From Sandaracinaceae bacterium (lineage in GTDB: Bacteria; Myxococcota_A; Polyangia; Polyangiales; Houyiibacteriaceae): a stretch of DNA of 64,000 nucleotides. The notes below the pieces were generated by a model. The model did no database searches. It had not been told where the DNA came from and worked only from the letters and a program-made list of their open reading frames with translations. The stretch spans positions 868,001 through 932,000 of the forward strand of contig JACKEI010000001.1 of NCBI GenBank assembly GCA_020633075.1. The letters run 5' to 3'. A program made the translations under genes and the position numbers. Shown piece by piece: positions 13,056 through 21,586 of the stretch. The first letter of the stretch is position 1. Each line of letters opens with the position of its first letter.

Positions 13056-14009
13056 TCAATTCGAGGAGTCGTATCGACCCGTCGAGGGGGGGAAGCGCCC
13101 GGTCGGTGTGGGCAGCAGGCCAGCGCGCAGCCCCTGATAGGTCGTTGCCCAGAGAAACATGGTGAAGGCCCAGGCGGGCAAGGCACCCACGCAGCACAGC
13201 AGGACGCCGGCGAAGGTTGCAAGGCTCGACAAGAGCACAGCCGCCACCATCTGCCAGCGGTACCCCTGGGCCACCGTCCAGGACCGCTGCACGGCGTTCA
13301 CTATCGAGACGTCCGGATCGAGGACGAGTTCCACCGTGGCGTTGCCGACACCGAGGAGGACGTAGACGAGCGCCGGGAACAAGACGAACGCGGTCCCCAA
13401 GCCGATCATGGCGCCGAGCTCCGAGTCGAAGCCGCGGTTGCCCTCACTGGCGAGGAGCATGAGCAAGGCGGGCGCCATGAGCACCGCGTAGAGCAGCACG
13501 TAGGACAGATGGAGCGCGAACACCTGGGGCACGCGACGCAGCCCCTGCCAGATGTGCTCGACCGCAAGGATCTGGCCGCCGGTGGCCACGACCGCCATGC
13601 GCAACATGATGGCCATGAGCATCACGGTCACGAGGTTCGAGCCCAGCTGCGAGAGCGCGTAGACGGTCATTGCCAGCCCAGGGGCGTCGCGCATGAGCGA
13701 GACTTGGATCGCGCCGCCGGCCAGAGCGATGCCGTAGCTCACCGCGAAGAGCAGCAGCGCCACGACCGTCGGCAGGGGCCACTGGTCCGAGTAGCGCGCC
13801 CATGCATACGAGGCGGCCGCGCCGATGTCGAAGCTCTGACGGTCGAGTGGAAACGTGCCGACGTGCCGCTCGCAATCCTCGCAGAGCTCCATGCGCGTGG
13901 TCGCGCGGCACTCGCGGCACATGTAGTTGCCGCAGCGCTCGCAGGTCGCGAGCGCAGGCACGCTTGGGTGAACCGCGCACGCGGCGCTCGGACGGGTCTC
14001 CAGAGACAT
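13056..14009 (-). CDS. Zinc-finger (B-box-like) multi-pass membrane protein
   Basis: A 317-residue protein. Residues 1-50 carry a Cys/His array (CAVH, CERCGNYMCRECR, CEDCERH) like a B-box or zinc-ribbon. About six hydrophobic helices follow (for example LPTVVALLLFAVSYGIAL, VFALHLSYVLLYAVLMAPALL, MVAAVLLSSLATFAGVLLC), in the style of DUF975/YciC-like membrane proteins. ATG 14009 is preceded by GGGAGAA with good spacing; the frame upstream of it is non-coding. The neighbour at 14402 has the same kind of zinc N-terminus, so the two look like diverged relatives. The function is unknown. Confidence 0.75.
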   Translation of the reverse strand: MSLETRPSAACAVHPSVPALATCERCGNYMCRECRATTRMELCEDCERHVGTFPLDRQSFDIGAAASYAWARYSDQWPLPTVVALLLFAVSYGIALAGGAIQVSLMRDAPGLAMTVYALSQLGSNLVTVMLMAIMLRMAVVATGGQILAVEHIWQGLRRVPQVFALHLSYVLLYAVLMAPALLMLLASEGNRGFDSELGAMIGLGTAFVLFPALVYVLLGVGNATVELVLDPDVSIVNAVQRSWTVAQGYRWQMVAAVLLSSLATFAGVLLCCVGALPAWAFTMFLWATTYQGLRAGLLPTPTGRFPPSTGRYDSSN

Positions 14010-14131
14010 GAATTTCTCCCTTCGCGCCGGTGCTATCACGGCCTCGTCAGGCTGGCCACACCCCTCACGAGTCCGTCTGGCGCGCCACATGCGTGTCCAG
14101 GCCCGCCACCGGTCGCCACATCCTGTGCACA

Positions 14132-14330
14132 TTACTTGGTTGGCGCCCCCCCCGGGCGCAGCGCGCGGAAGACGCCCGCCGGCACCCGCGCCGCGTCGGG
14201 CATCCATCGCAGCGCGGCACTCGAGAAGACCGCGTCGAAGGCCCGGTCGAAGCGGAGCGCTTCGCCGTCGATCACGCGCGCGCCGAGGCCGCGTGCCTTC
14301 GCGGCGCCCCCCATCGAGGGTGAGGCCTTG
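14132..14330 (-). pseudogene. Fragment of a class I SAM methyltransferase (copy of 20745-21524)
   Basis: The minus-strand frame here reads ASPSMGGAAKARGLGARVI, then FDAVFSSAALRWMPDAARV and GVFRALRPGG, ending PTK and a stop. This matches residues 70-130 of the intact methyltransferase at 20745-21524 almost residue for residue, and the DNA is visibly similar over the same stretch. The SAM-binding start (LDLGAGDG) and the C-terminal 130 residues are missing, so it cannot be functional. It lies between two zinc-finger membrane protein genes. Recombination or an old duplication followed by deletion is inferred. Confidence 0.8.
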
Positions 14331-14401
14331 GCAAGAGAGGCGTTTCCCGCTAGACCAGCAGCCGTTCGGAGGTCGCGCGCAGCGGCCGAGGAGAGACCGA
14401 T

Positions 14402-15055
14402 ATGGAAGCCATCGAAGGGGCCGTCTGCGCCCATCACCCTGCGACCCCAGCGACGGGCGTATGCGGACGCTGCGGCGACTACGCCTGCCGCGCGTGCTGG
14501 GACGACTTGAACGCCCGCTGCGAGCGCTGTGTCGAGGCGGTTGGAGAGACCCGATACTACGTCGTTCCCCCATGGCGCGCGGCATGGATGCTCTTCGTGT
14601 CCGTCGGGGTCTACCCTCTGTACTGGCACTACAAGCAGTGGGCGAGCATCAAGCGCGCCGACGCGAGCGACATCTGGCCGGTCGCACGAGCGATCTTCGC
14701 GGGGTTCACCTTCTTCTCGCTCCAGGGGGACATCAACACGCAGTCCGCGTTTCGCGAGAAGCCGCCGCTCCCCGCCGCGGGGCCGGTCATCTTCCTGGCT
14801 GGAGGGGCGCTCTCGCGCCTGCCCGATCCGTTCGGGCTCATCTCCAACCTCACCCAGTTTGCGATGCTCCCCGCGGTCAGCCGCATCTACGAGCTGGCGT
14901 CACCGGAGCAGCGCGAGCAGGTCGCCGGCATGCACACGCGCCACTGGGTGGTCACGGTGATTGGGCTCATCGCGTGGGTGCTCGTCATCCTCGGGCTGAT
15001 TCTTCCGGAAGCGGGCGGAGACCCCTACGGCGCCGGCGGGCCGGGCCTGTACTGA
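14402..15055 (+). CDS. Zinc-ribbon/B-box-like membrane protein of unknown function
   Basis: A 217-residue protein. Residues 7-45 contain CAHHP, CGRCGDYACRACW and CERCVEAV, likely chelating zinc. Then come VYPLYWHYKQWASIKR, a DUF4234-like motif next to a membrane helix, further hydrophobic segments, and a final helix (HWVVTVIGLIAWVLVILGLIL). The N-terminal Cys pattern parallels that of the divergent gene at 13056-14009. No enzyme motif is seen. A membrane sensor or scaffold role would be speculation. Confidence 0.7.
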   Translation: MEAIEGAVCAHHPATPATGVCGRCGDYACRACWDDLNARCERCVEAVGETRYYVVPPWRAAWMLFVSVGVYPLYWHYKQWASIKRADASDIWPVARAIFAGFTFFSLQGDINTQSAFREKPPLPAAGPVIFLAGGALSRLPDPFGLISNLTQFAMLPAVSRIYELASPEQREQVAGMHTRHWVVTVIGLIAWVLVILGLILPEAGGDPYGAGGPGLY

Positions 15056-15115
15056 GGGGCCGCCCTCTCTCCATTTGCGTCGCATCTGGCCTGCCCCGGG
15101 GCTGTCGGATCGCGG

Positions 15116-15475
15116 TCAGCCGCGCAGGATGCTCGCCAGCTTCTTCCCCTTCGCGAGCTCGTCCACCAGCTTGTCCAAGTAGCGGATCTTCTGCATCAGC
15201 GGGTCGGCCACGTCTTCCACCCGCACCCCGCACACCACGCCCTTGATGAGCCCCACGTTCGGGTTCAGCCGGGGCGCCTCGGCGAAGAACGTCTCGAAGT
15301 CCACCTTCGCGTCGATCACCTGCGCGAGCTGCTCGGCGCCGTAGCCGGTGAGCCAGCCGATGACCTCGTCCACCTCCTGCTTGGTGCGCCCCTTCTTCTC
15401 CGCCTTCTGGACGTAGAGCGGGTACACGCTGGCCAACGAGGTGGTGAAGATGCGGTGCTTCTTTTCGGCGGCCAT
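15116..15475 (-). CDS. DUF2200 family protein
   Basis: A 119-residue protein with the full DUF2200 pattern: KKHRIFTTSLASVYPLYVQKAEKKGRTKQEV, VDEVIGWLTGYG and VEDVADPLMQKIRYLDKLVDEL. The function of this small, widespread, soluble family is unknown. It is convergent with the zinc-finger membrane protein at 14402 and divergent from the ArsR gene at 15554. A damaged second copy of the same family lies at 37644-37850. Confidence 0.88.
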   Translation of the reverse strand: MAAEKKHRIFTTSLASVYPLYVQKAEKKGRTKQEVDEVIGWLTGYGAEQLAQVIDAKVDFETFFAEAPRLNPNVGLIKGVVCGVRVEDVADPLMQKIRYLDKLVDELAKGKKLASILRG

Positions 15476-15553
15476 GACGCCATGGATAGCAGCCTCGCGT
15501 CAGGGGCAAATAGCTAACGTGTAGGTTAGATAACCAGTGGGTTAAATAGACCC

Positions 15554-15898
15554 ATGCCCTCGGCGGACCTGTCAGTGCTCTTCTCCGCGCTCGCGGACCC
15601 CACGCGCCGGGCCATCGTGGCGCGGCTGGCGGAGGGGGACGCACCGGTGAAGGAGCTGGCCGAGCCGTTCGAGCTGTCCGGCCCCGCCATCACGAAGCAC
15701 CTCAAGGTGCTGGAGCGCGCCGGGATCATCTCGCGCAGCCGCGAGGGGCAGCAGCGCCCGTGTCACCTCGAGCCGCAGGCGCTCGAGCCCGCGGTGGAGT
15801 TCCTCGAGCAGTACCGCGCGATGTGGGAGGACCAGCTCGACCGGCTGGACGAGTTCTTGAAGGCCTCGAAAGGAAGGCACCATGGCCAGCAGAAGTGA
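15554..15898 (+). CDS. ArsR/SmtB-type winged-helix repressor
   Basis: A 114-residue regulator with the typical start FSALADPTRRAIVARLAEG, a recognition helix in ELSGPAITKHLKVLERAGII, and a wing (SREGQQRPCHLEPQALEPA). It has no ArsR metal-binding CxC motif. It belongs instead to the branch that pairs with AHSA1/SRPBCC proteins, as it does here: the next gene overlaps its 3' end by 17 bases. It probably represses its own operon. The AT-rich run at about 15505-15550 is the likely promoter/operator region between it and the divergent DUF2200 gene. Confidence 0.88.
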   Translation: MPSADLSVLFSALADPTRRAIVARLAEGDAPVKELAEPFELSGPAITKHLKVLERAGIISRSREGQQRPCHLEPQALEPAVEFLEQYRAMWEDQLDRLDEFLKASKGRHHGQQK

Positions 15899-16583
15899 CG
15901 GTAACGAGATTCGGCTCACGCGCGTGTGCGACGCGCCCGTGCAGGCCGTGTGGGACGCGTGGACGGTGCCCGAGCAGGCGGCGCGCTGGTGGGGCCCGCG
16001 CGGCTTCACCATCACCACGCACAGCAAGGATCTGCGGCCCGGCGGCACCTGGCGCTACACCCTGGCCGAGTACCTCGAGGACACCGCTAGGGGCAGGGCC
16101 ACCTTCGTCATCAACCGCACCTTCGAGGCGCCGCGCGCGCGCGTGTTCGAGGCGTGGACGCGCCCCGAGCTGCTGGCGCAGTGGCTCCCGCCCGCGGGCA
16201 GCAGCATGCGGTTCCTGCGCGCCGATCTCGCTGTGGGCAAGAGCACGCCCTTCGCCATCACGGGCGAGCACCGGACCATGCGCGTGCGCGCCGAGTACCT
16301 GGCCATCGAGGCGCCCGAGCGCCTGGTGTACGCGCAGCAGTTCGTGGACGAGCACGAGCAGCCGGCGGCCGCCCCGGGCGCGGACGTGTGGCCCACCATG
16401 CTGCTCAACACGGTGCTCTTCACCGAGGAGGGGCCCACGCGCACGCGGGTCACCCTCACCACCGAGCCGCACGGCCCTGCCACCGCAGCGGAGGTGGCGG
16501 CGTTCGTGGCCGAGCGCTCCGGCATGACCGCCGGCTGGACGGGCTCGCTCGACGTGCTCGAAGCCCTGTTGGCCGCCAGCTGA
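15882..16583 (+). CDS. AHSA1/SRPBCC protein, apparent fusion with internally deleted first module
   Basis: A 233-residue protein. Residues 1-60 match the start of an AHSA1 domain (NEIRLTRVCDAPVQAVWDAW, RWWGPRGF, LRPGGTWRYT). The sequence then jumps to LAEYLEDTARGRATFVINRT, which opens a second AHSA1 module (FEAPRARVFEAWTRPELLAQWLPP, about 76-230). A complete first module would need about 100 more residues. Similar two-module proteins place LAEYLE after that missing part (recalled family knowledge, not checked). The second module looks intact and may bind a hydrophobic ligand. It is coupled to the ArsR gene upstream. Confidence 0.75.
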   Translation: MASRSDGNEIRLTRVCDAPVQAVWDAWTVPEQAARWWGPRGFTITTHSKDLRPGGTWRYTLAEYLEDTARGRATFVINRTFEAPRARVFEAWTRPELLAQWLPPAGSSMRFLRADLAVGKSTPFAITGEHRTMRVRAEYLAIEAPERLVYAQQFVDEHEQPAAAPGADVWPTMLLNTVLFTEEGPTRTRVTLTTEPHGPATAAEVAAFVAERSGMTAGWTGSLDVLEALLAAS

Positions 16584-16716
16584 GCGCGGGGAAGGGTGCA
16601 GGACTTGCTCCGCACCAACGTCGACCCGCGGATGGAGGTCCAAACGGGAATCCTCGCCGAACCACTCATCCGGCGCCGTCTGCGAGTAGACGGGGCGTGG
16701 TAGCGTTCGCCCCGCC

Positions 16717-18186
16717 GTGATCACCGCCACGTACCACCCGAGCGGCCTCACCCACGCCGCTGCGGTCACCGTCGCGCTCGACGCCTCAGGCCGGGTCACC
16801 GTCACGCGCCACGCCGCGCCCGACTGCGGCGCGCCCACGGTGAGCTTCGAGGTGGCCCATCACGGCGTGCTCCCACCCGACGCCCTCGCGCGCATCCGGG
16901 AGCGCGTCCGCACGCTGCACGCCACCTCCTCCGCGCGTCGCGGCCCAGCCACCGAGGTGGGTCTCGGCAACGCAGCCGCGGTCCTCCACACGTCGCTCAC
17001 GGCGCCGCCGGGACCGCCCCCGCTGGTGGTCCACTTCCAAGCCACGCCTGCCAGCGTGCACGCGCTCGACACCAGCGCATGGCGTGTGCCGCGCGCAGGT
17101 GACCTCGCCGCTGCGGTGGCCAGGGTGGGCGCTGCCTTGGTCGCCGGGACGCTCGCCAGCGTGGACACCGGCCTGCCTGCGACCATCGAGCGCGAGGGCG
17201 TGCTGCTGCGCTTCCACCTGGACGGGGAGCCACCCAACCGGCCCACGGTGGTGGCCTACGAGAGCGGGCGCTGCGAGGCCTGGGAAGACGTGGACGGGTG
17301 GACGGGTCGGCGCGTTGCCCATGGCCAGACCGACGAAAGCACCGTGAGCGCCGCCCACACCGCAGTGCTGGCACTGCTCCGCGCGGTGGAAGCGTCAGAG
17401 GGCCCTGCGCCAGAGGTTGGCGCCGCACACGACCCCACGCACTCACTCCGCGTGAGCGTCCTGCGCGATGGCCAGCTGGTGGAGTGGTCCACCGTGTGGG
17501 GGCGAGCGTCGCGCAACGACGCGCCGCTCGAGCCAGTGCCCGACAGCGTGCCCATGGCGCTGTTCGACGCCGCCGTGCTGCAGCTGCGCGCGCTGCGGGA
17601 CGGGCTCGCCCAGGCGCGCCGCGCGGCCCCCGCGCCGAGCGGAGCCGCAGCCTCGGGAGCCCGTGACAGCGAGTTCGACGCCTTGCTGGTGGAGATTCCG
17701 GTGGAGCCCGCTCCCACGCCGGATCCGCCACCCGAGAGTGACCCGCGCATCCCGTGGCTGGCCGAGCTCCGCACGCTGCTCGAACGAGGCACGCCGCACA
17801 CGGTGGTGCTCCGTGCAGCGGAGCGGGCCCCCGCCGGCGTCACGGTCTACGGCTGCCTCAACGGCGACGACGTGCAGCTGAGCTTCAGGCCACCCGTGCA
17901 GCTGGCGGCCTTCGTCACGGCCATGGGCATCACGGCGCCCCTCGTCGTGTCGAACGACGAGGACGGTGTCTACTATCACCTGGTGACCGCCAGCGAGGGG
18001 CGCCAGGTGCACCCGTACTCCGCACCGCCGATGGGCCCGTACACGGTGAGCGCCACCACCAGCAGCTTCTACGAGGGCCGCGCCGTGGCGCGCTGGCTCG
18101 GGTGGCCCGTGTTCGACGCCAGCAGCCTGCCCTCTGCCACGGTGTACGGGGTCACTGTGGTGGACACACGCCTGCGCCGCAGTTGA
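16717..18186 (+). CDS. Hypothetical protein, no recognised domain
   Basis: A 489-residue soluble protein starting with GTG at 16717; no signal peptide or membrane helix is seen. The middle (about 305-345) is a Pro/Asp-rich linker (EPAPTPDPPPESDPR). The C-terminal 150 residues appear to form a separate domain (TPHTVVLRAAERAPAGVTVYG, VYYHLVTASEGRQVHPYS). Composition and third-position GC are typical of real genes here. Nothing in it is diagnostic of a known family to me. The downstream membrane protein at 18242 may be co-transcribed. Confidence 0.6.
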   Translation: MITATYHPSGLTHAAAVTVALDASGRVTVTRHAAPDCGAPTVSFEVAHHGVLPPDALARIRERVRTLHATSSARRGPATEVGLGNAAAVLHTSLTAPPGPPPLVVHFQATPASVHALDTSAWRVPRAGDLAAAVARVGAALVAGTLASVDTGLPATIEREGVLLRFHLDGEPPNRPTVVAYESGRCEAWEDVDGWTGRRVAHGQTDESTVSAAHTAVLALLRAVEASEGPAPEVGAAHDPTHSLRVSVLRDGQLVEWSTVWGRASRNDAPLEPVPDSVPMALFDAAVLQLRALRDGLAQARRAAPAPSGAAASGARDSEFDALLVEIPVEPAPTPDPPPESDPRIPWLAELRTLLERGTPHTVVLRAAERAPAGVTVYGCLNGDDVQLSFRPPVQLAAFVTAMGITAPLVVSNDEDGVYYHLVTASEGRQVHPYSAPPMGPYTVSATTSSFYEGRAVARWLGWPVFDASSLPSATVYGVTVVDTRLRRS

Positions 18187-18241
18187 GGGCACTGCTCGTC
18201 CAGGCGGGCGTCAGGTAGTCTCCCCACGTGGAGAGACGTTC

Positions 18242-19027
18242 ATGAGCACGCCCGAGCCCTGGCGGCACAACCACGCCGACGACGGTCCCCCGCCGCTGCA
18301 GCGCTCGATGCGCGGCGCTTGGCCGATACTCGCTGGGCTGATGGCGCTGCTGTCAGTCCTCGGGCTAATGGCGACAGGACTCTCGTTCATGACCTACGAG
18401 GGGCCCGCTGCGTGGGACTCCGCCACGCCCATGTTCGTGCTCGGCTTCTTGGCGGCCCTCGCGAGCGTCGCGTGCCTCGTGATGGCGCGCAGGCCGCAGC
18501 CAGCCCCACATACATCCGGGTGGGTGGCTTCCCCCTGGTCCGAGCACACGTGGCATCGTCGCTATCGGCTGCCCGCGTGGACCGACTGGTTCTCGCTACT
18601 GTTTCCGGCGGGCATCACGCTGGGGCTCGCGGGCGGCGTGCTGCACTCGCTGGAGACGCAGACCGTCCCGGTGGCCCACGGCGACGTGGCCGCTGCGGTG
18701 GGCGCCACACTGCTGGCTGGGTTCCTGCTCTTCGCGCTCGTGGCCTTCCCGCTGCGCGCGGCGCGGCGGGAGCTGGTGCGCCTCGCCCTGCACCCGAGCG
18801 GGCTCGCGGTGGCGCTGCGCAATGGCAGCGAGCGGCAGGTGCCACGCGAGGCGATCGCCAGCGTTTTCGTGGGCACCGTCGACATCGCGGGGATGGACGT
18901 GGGCACCGTGGGGGTGACGTTGCACGGAGGTGAACGCCTGAGCCTCCGGGAGCCTCTCAGCGCGCCGCTGCCGCACGTGGCCGAGCACTTGGCTCGTCAC
19001 CTGGGTGTCCCCGTCACGCGTGGGTGA
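18242..19027 (+). CDS. Membrane protein of unknown function
   Basis: A 261-residue protein with four likely membrane helices: ILAGLMALLSVLGLMATGL (about 24-44), FVLGFLAALASVACLVMA, LLFPAGITLGLAGGVLHS, and a helix in LLAGFLLFALVAFPLRA. A cytoplasmic C-terminal domain of about 80 residues follows, resembling PH-like membrane-associated domains (LALHPSGLAVALRNGSERQVPREAIASVFVG). The start is ATG 18242, 55 bases after the preceding gene. The role is unknown. Confidence 0.6.
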   Translation: MSTPEPWRHNHADDGPPPLQRSMRGAWPILAGLMALLSVLGLMATGLSFMTYEGPAAWDSATPMFVLGFLAALASVACLVMARRPQPAPHTSGWVASPWSEHTWHRRYRLPAWTDWFSLLFPAGITLGLAGGVLHSLETQTVPVAHGDVAAAVGATLLAGFLLFALVAFPLRAARRELVRLALHPSGLAVALRNGSERQVPREAIASVFVGTVDIAGMDVGTVGVTLHGGERLSLREPLSAPLPHVAEHLARHLGVPVTRG

Positions 19028-19033
19028 CCTCAC

Positions 19034-19056
19034 GAGCGGCTCGCGCTGCGCCGCTC
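19034..19056. terminator. Candidate hairpin between convergent genes
   Basis: GAGCGGC and GCCGCTC form a 7-bp GC-rich stem around a 9-base loop. It lies exactly between the convergent genes ending at 19027 and 19055. There is no T-tract, so this is at best a weak or bidirectional terminator. Confidence 0.3.
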
Positions 19057-19933
19057 AGGCTCCCGCGAAGAACGCGCCGAGCTTGCCGGCCAGCCACTCC
19101 CGGAACTCGTCCGTGGTGGGTGGGCTGTGCTTGGCGCCGGGAAGCAGCTCGCTGTGCGTGAGCGTGGGGAACAGCTCCTTCGCGCGCAAGAGCAGGCGGT
19201 CTCCGGGGAAGCTGTAGTCGTTCGCAGCTGCGATCACCATGACCGGCGCGCGCAGCGCCTGGAACTCGCTGGGCTTCGCCAACGGCGGCACGCTCATGTT
19301 CATGCGGTAGCTCTGAAAGGCGTCGCCCAGGTAGTCGCTCCAGTCGTCGTCCGTGGTGGTGAGCAGGTTGCCGAGGAAGCGCTCGCGGTTGGCCAGGGTG
19401 GGTGACCGGCGGAAGCGCGCCATGGGGATGCCCATCTTGAAGATGCCCTCGAGCACCTTGCCGTTCACCACACCCGCGGGCACCAGCAGCGCCATGCGCT
19501 CGATGCGCTCGGCAGCCAGCGCGGCGAAGCGCAGCGTGGCGAAGCCTCCCCAGCTGACGCCCAGCACGGCCACGCGCTCGAGGCCCAGCTGGTCCATGAC
19601 CTCGCCCACCCAGCGCCCGTGAGCGTCGCCCTTCACGGGCAGCGCCGCGTCCGCGCTCTTCACCGACTGGCCCAGCACGTCCACCACGTGCACCCGGAAC
19701 TGCTTCGTCAGATGCCAGAGCTCGCGCAGCAGGAGCGCCGAGTTGGCCATCGCGCCGTGCAGCGCGACCAGCGGTGGTCCGTCTTCGGGGCCAGCGCTCA
19801 GCACGTGCGTGGCGCCGTAGCGGGTGGTCACCGTCTGGCTGGTAGTCGGCGTCGGGATGGCCTCGCGGACGCGCTCGTACCAGGCCTCCATGCGCTCACG
19901 CGCGGCGTCGTCTCGGAACAGGCTGGGGCTCAT
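19055..19933 (-). CDS. Alpha/beta-hydrolase fold protein
   Basis: A 292-residue cytoplasmic hydrolase with an oxyanion-hole HGAM segment, a nucleophile elbow GVSWGG (Ser at about 125), a likely acid in AANDYSFPGD, and a catalytic His in GAKHSPP. The substrate is unknown; an ester or similar is likely. ATG 19933 is supported by an AAGGAG ribosome site 9 bases upstream, even though it overlaps the end of the TetR gene by 38 bases. The overlap implies co-transcription with, and control by, that TetR repressor. Confidence 0.85.
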   Translation of the reverse strand: MSPSLFRDDAARERMEAWYERVREAIPTPTTSQTVTTRYGATHVLSAGPEDGPPLVALHGAMANSALLLRELWHLTKQFRVHVVDVLGQSVKSADAALPVKGDAHGRWVGEVMDQLGLERVAVLGVSWGGFATLRFAALAAERIERMALLVPAGVVNGKVLEGIFKMGIPMARFRRSPTLANRERFLGNLLTTTDDDWSDYLGDAFQSYRMNMSVPPLAKPSEFQALRAPVMVIAAANDYSFPGDRLLLRAKELFPTLTHSELLPGAKHSPPTTDEFREWLAGKLGAFFAGA

Positions 19934-20573
19934 CGGGTGTGTTCTCCTTCGGGGGGAAGAGGTGGCGCAGCTGGACCGCCACCAGCGCCTCGGGGTCGGC
20001 GATGGTCTGCTGCACCCAGGCGATCAGGGCGAAGTAGAAGATGGACAGGTAGGTGACCGAAAGCAGCGTGGGGTCCGTGCTGGCGGACAGCTCTCCGCGG
20101 GCGCGCGCGGCCAGGGCGAGCGTTGCGATGGCCTCGCTCACGCGGGTGGTCTGCGCGGCAAAGCGCTCTGCCCAAGGCGGGTCGGCGAAGAGCGACTCGC
20201 GCAGCGCCACGCGTGACAGGCTTGGGCGCGCCTTGTAGTACGCGAACACCGCACGGGTGAGCGCGTCCAGCTGGCGCAGCAGCGTGGGGGCGGCCTGTGC
20301 CGCGGCGATGGCGTCGTCGAGCGCCGTGTCCAGCTCCTCGAAGAGCGCCGCGTGCAAGAGCGCGCGCTTGTCGCCGTAGTAGTGCAGCACGGTGCCCGCC
20401 GAAACCTGCGCGCGGGCCGCGATCTCGCGCAGGTTGGCGCGCTCGAAGCCCAGCTCCTCGAAGCTGTCGCGCGCGGCCGCGAGCACGGCACGCTGGGTGG
20501 CCAGCTTGGCGGCCTCGCGTTGGTTCAGCGGGACGTCCGCGTGCGGTGTCTCGCGCTCGGGTTTGCGGGTCAT
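19896..20573 (-). CDS. TetR-family transcriptional repressor
   Basis: A 225-residue regulator. The N-terminal helix-turn-helix reads AVLAAARDSFEELGFERANLREIAARAQVSAGTVLHYYGDK in shorter overlapping motifs, the classical TetR pattern at about 28-72. It is followed by an all-helical ligand domain. ATG 20573 (MTRKPERE) is preferred to the longer frame, because the perfect palindrome at 20590-20613 lies just upstream and would otherwise fall inside the coding region. It heads an operon with the hydrolase at 19055 and probably represses it until a ligand related to the hydrolase substrate binds. Confidence 0.88.
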   Translation of the reverse strand: MTRKPERETPHADVPLNQREAAKLATQRAVLAAARDSFEELGFERANLREIAARAQVSAGTVLHYYGDKRALLHAALFEELDTALDDAIAAAQAAPTLLRQLDALTRAVFAYYKARPSLSRVALRESLFADPPWAERFAAQTTRVSEAIATLALAARARGELSASTDPTLLSVTYLSIFYFALIAWVQQTIADPEALVAVQLRHLFPPKENTPDEPQPVPRRRRA

Positions 20574-20589
20574 GGGCAGGGCTCGGCTG

Positions 20590-20613
20590 TTTCGTTGAAC
20601 ACGTTCAACGAAA
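20590..20613. promoter_or_regulatory. Perfect palindrome, probable TetR operator
   Basis: Arms TTTCGTTGAAC and GTTCAACGAAA are exact reverse complements around a 2-base centre. The site begins 17 bases upstream of the TetR start codon, the usual place for an autoregulatory operator. No other gene starts nearby. Confidence 0.75.
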
Positions 20614-20744
20614 CGCAAGCTAGCGGCACTCTGCACGGGCGTCAAGACGTCCGCGCCCTCACTTTCGTTTCCGCCTCGGCTCGGCGGAGTCGCGGGGCCG
20701 CCGGCTGGACCCCGCCCCGGACAGCGCCTCCGCTGGCTTCGCGC

Positions 20745-21524
20745 TCATGCAAGCGCTGGCCGCCGTGCGCGGAAGCGCAGGCGCGTGTAGTCCGCCACGT
20801 CGCGGCCCTGCTCGTCCCGCAGCGTGGCCTCGAGGCGCGCGGTGGCCCACTGCAACACCTGCGCGCGCTGCTCCGCGGGGACGCGCGCCAGCTGGGCCTT
20901 CCCGAAGGTCTCGAGCCACGCGCCGAAGCCCGCTGGCACCACCGTGGGGCGCGCCACCACCACGATCTCGTCCACCACGAAGCCGGCGCGCTCGAGCACG
21001 GAGCGGTGATGCTCGGCCGTGGGGAAGTACCAGGGGTGAGCACCATTCGCGTCCACGCCGGCGCGCTCCATGGCGTCCGCCAGCGCCACGCGCACGGCGG
21101 CCACGCAGCCGAAGCCGCCCGCCTCGGCCACGAAGCGGCCCCCGGGGCGCAGCGCGCGGAAGACGCCCGCCGACACCCGCGCCGCGTCGGGCATCCAGTG
21201 CAGCGCCGCGCTCGAGAAGACCGCGTCGAAGGCCTCGTCGAAGTCGAGCGCTTCTCCGTCGATCAGGCGCGCGTCGAGCCCGCGTGCCTTCGCGGCGGTC
21301 ACCATCGACGGTGAGGCGTCACCCGCCACCACGCGCGCACCGGCGGCCACCAGCTTCTCGGTGAGCACGCCGTCCCCGGCGCCCAGGTCCAGGATGTGCT
21401 CGCCCGGCTGGGGAGCGAGCCACCCCAGGATCACGTCGCCCAGAGCCGGCACGAAGGAGGCGTTCTGTTGGTACTGGGCCGCGTCGAAGGAGCGGCCGGC
21501 GTCGAAGGTCTGCTGTGTGTTCAT
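20745..21524 (-). CDS. Class I SAM-dependent methyltransferase
   Basis: A 259-residue protein with SAM motif I ILDLGAGDGVLTEKL (about 45-59), then VVAGDASPSMVTAAK, DAVFSSAALHWMPD and FRALRPGGRFVAEAGG. It is in the trans-aconitate/ubiquinone-type methyltransferase group and its acceptor is unknown. ATG 21524 (MNTQQTFDAG) was chosen over a Met 3 codons upstream. It is divergent from the LysR gene at 21587, with a 62-base shared control region. Two decayed copies of parts of this gene lie at 14132-14330 and 26294-26373. Confidence 0.87.
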   Translation of the reverse strand: MNTQQTFDAGRSFDAAQYQQNASFVPALGDVILGWLAPQPGEHILDLGAGDGVLTEKLVAAGARVVAGDASPSMVTAAKARGLDARLIDGEALDFDEAFDAVFSSAALHWMPDAARVSAGVFRALRPGGRFVAEAGGFGCVAAVRVALADAMERAGVDANGAHPWYFPTAEHHRSVLERAGFVVDEIVVVARPTVVPAGFGAWLETFGKAQLARVPAEQRAQVLQWATARLEATLRDEQGRDVADYTRLRFRARRPALA

Positions 21525-21586
21525 GCCCCTCACTGTGCGGTCGGCTTTGAACGCAGGCCAATATCGGCTAGATAGCAGTCGATACC

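Noticed and set aside
13014..14510. 498-codon plus-strand frame over the zinc-finger membrane protein
   Set aside because: Shadow frame rich in Arg/His/Gln; the opposite strand has the ribosome site, zinc motif and membrane helices.
21525..21586. Possible LysR box between the methyltransferase and LysR genes
   Set aside because: AT-rich steps are present, but no convincing T-N11-A inverted repeat.
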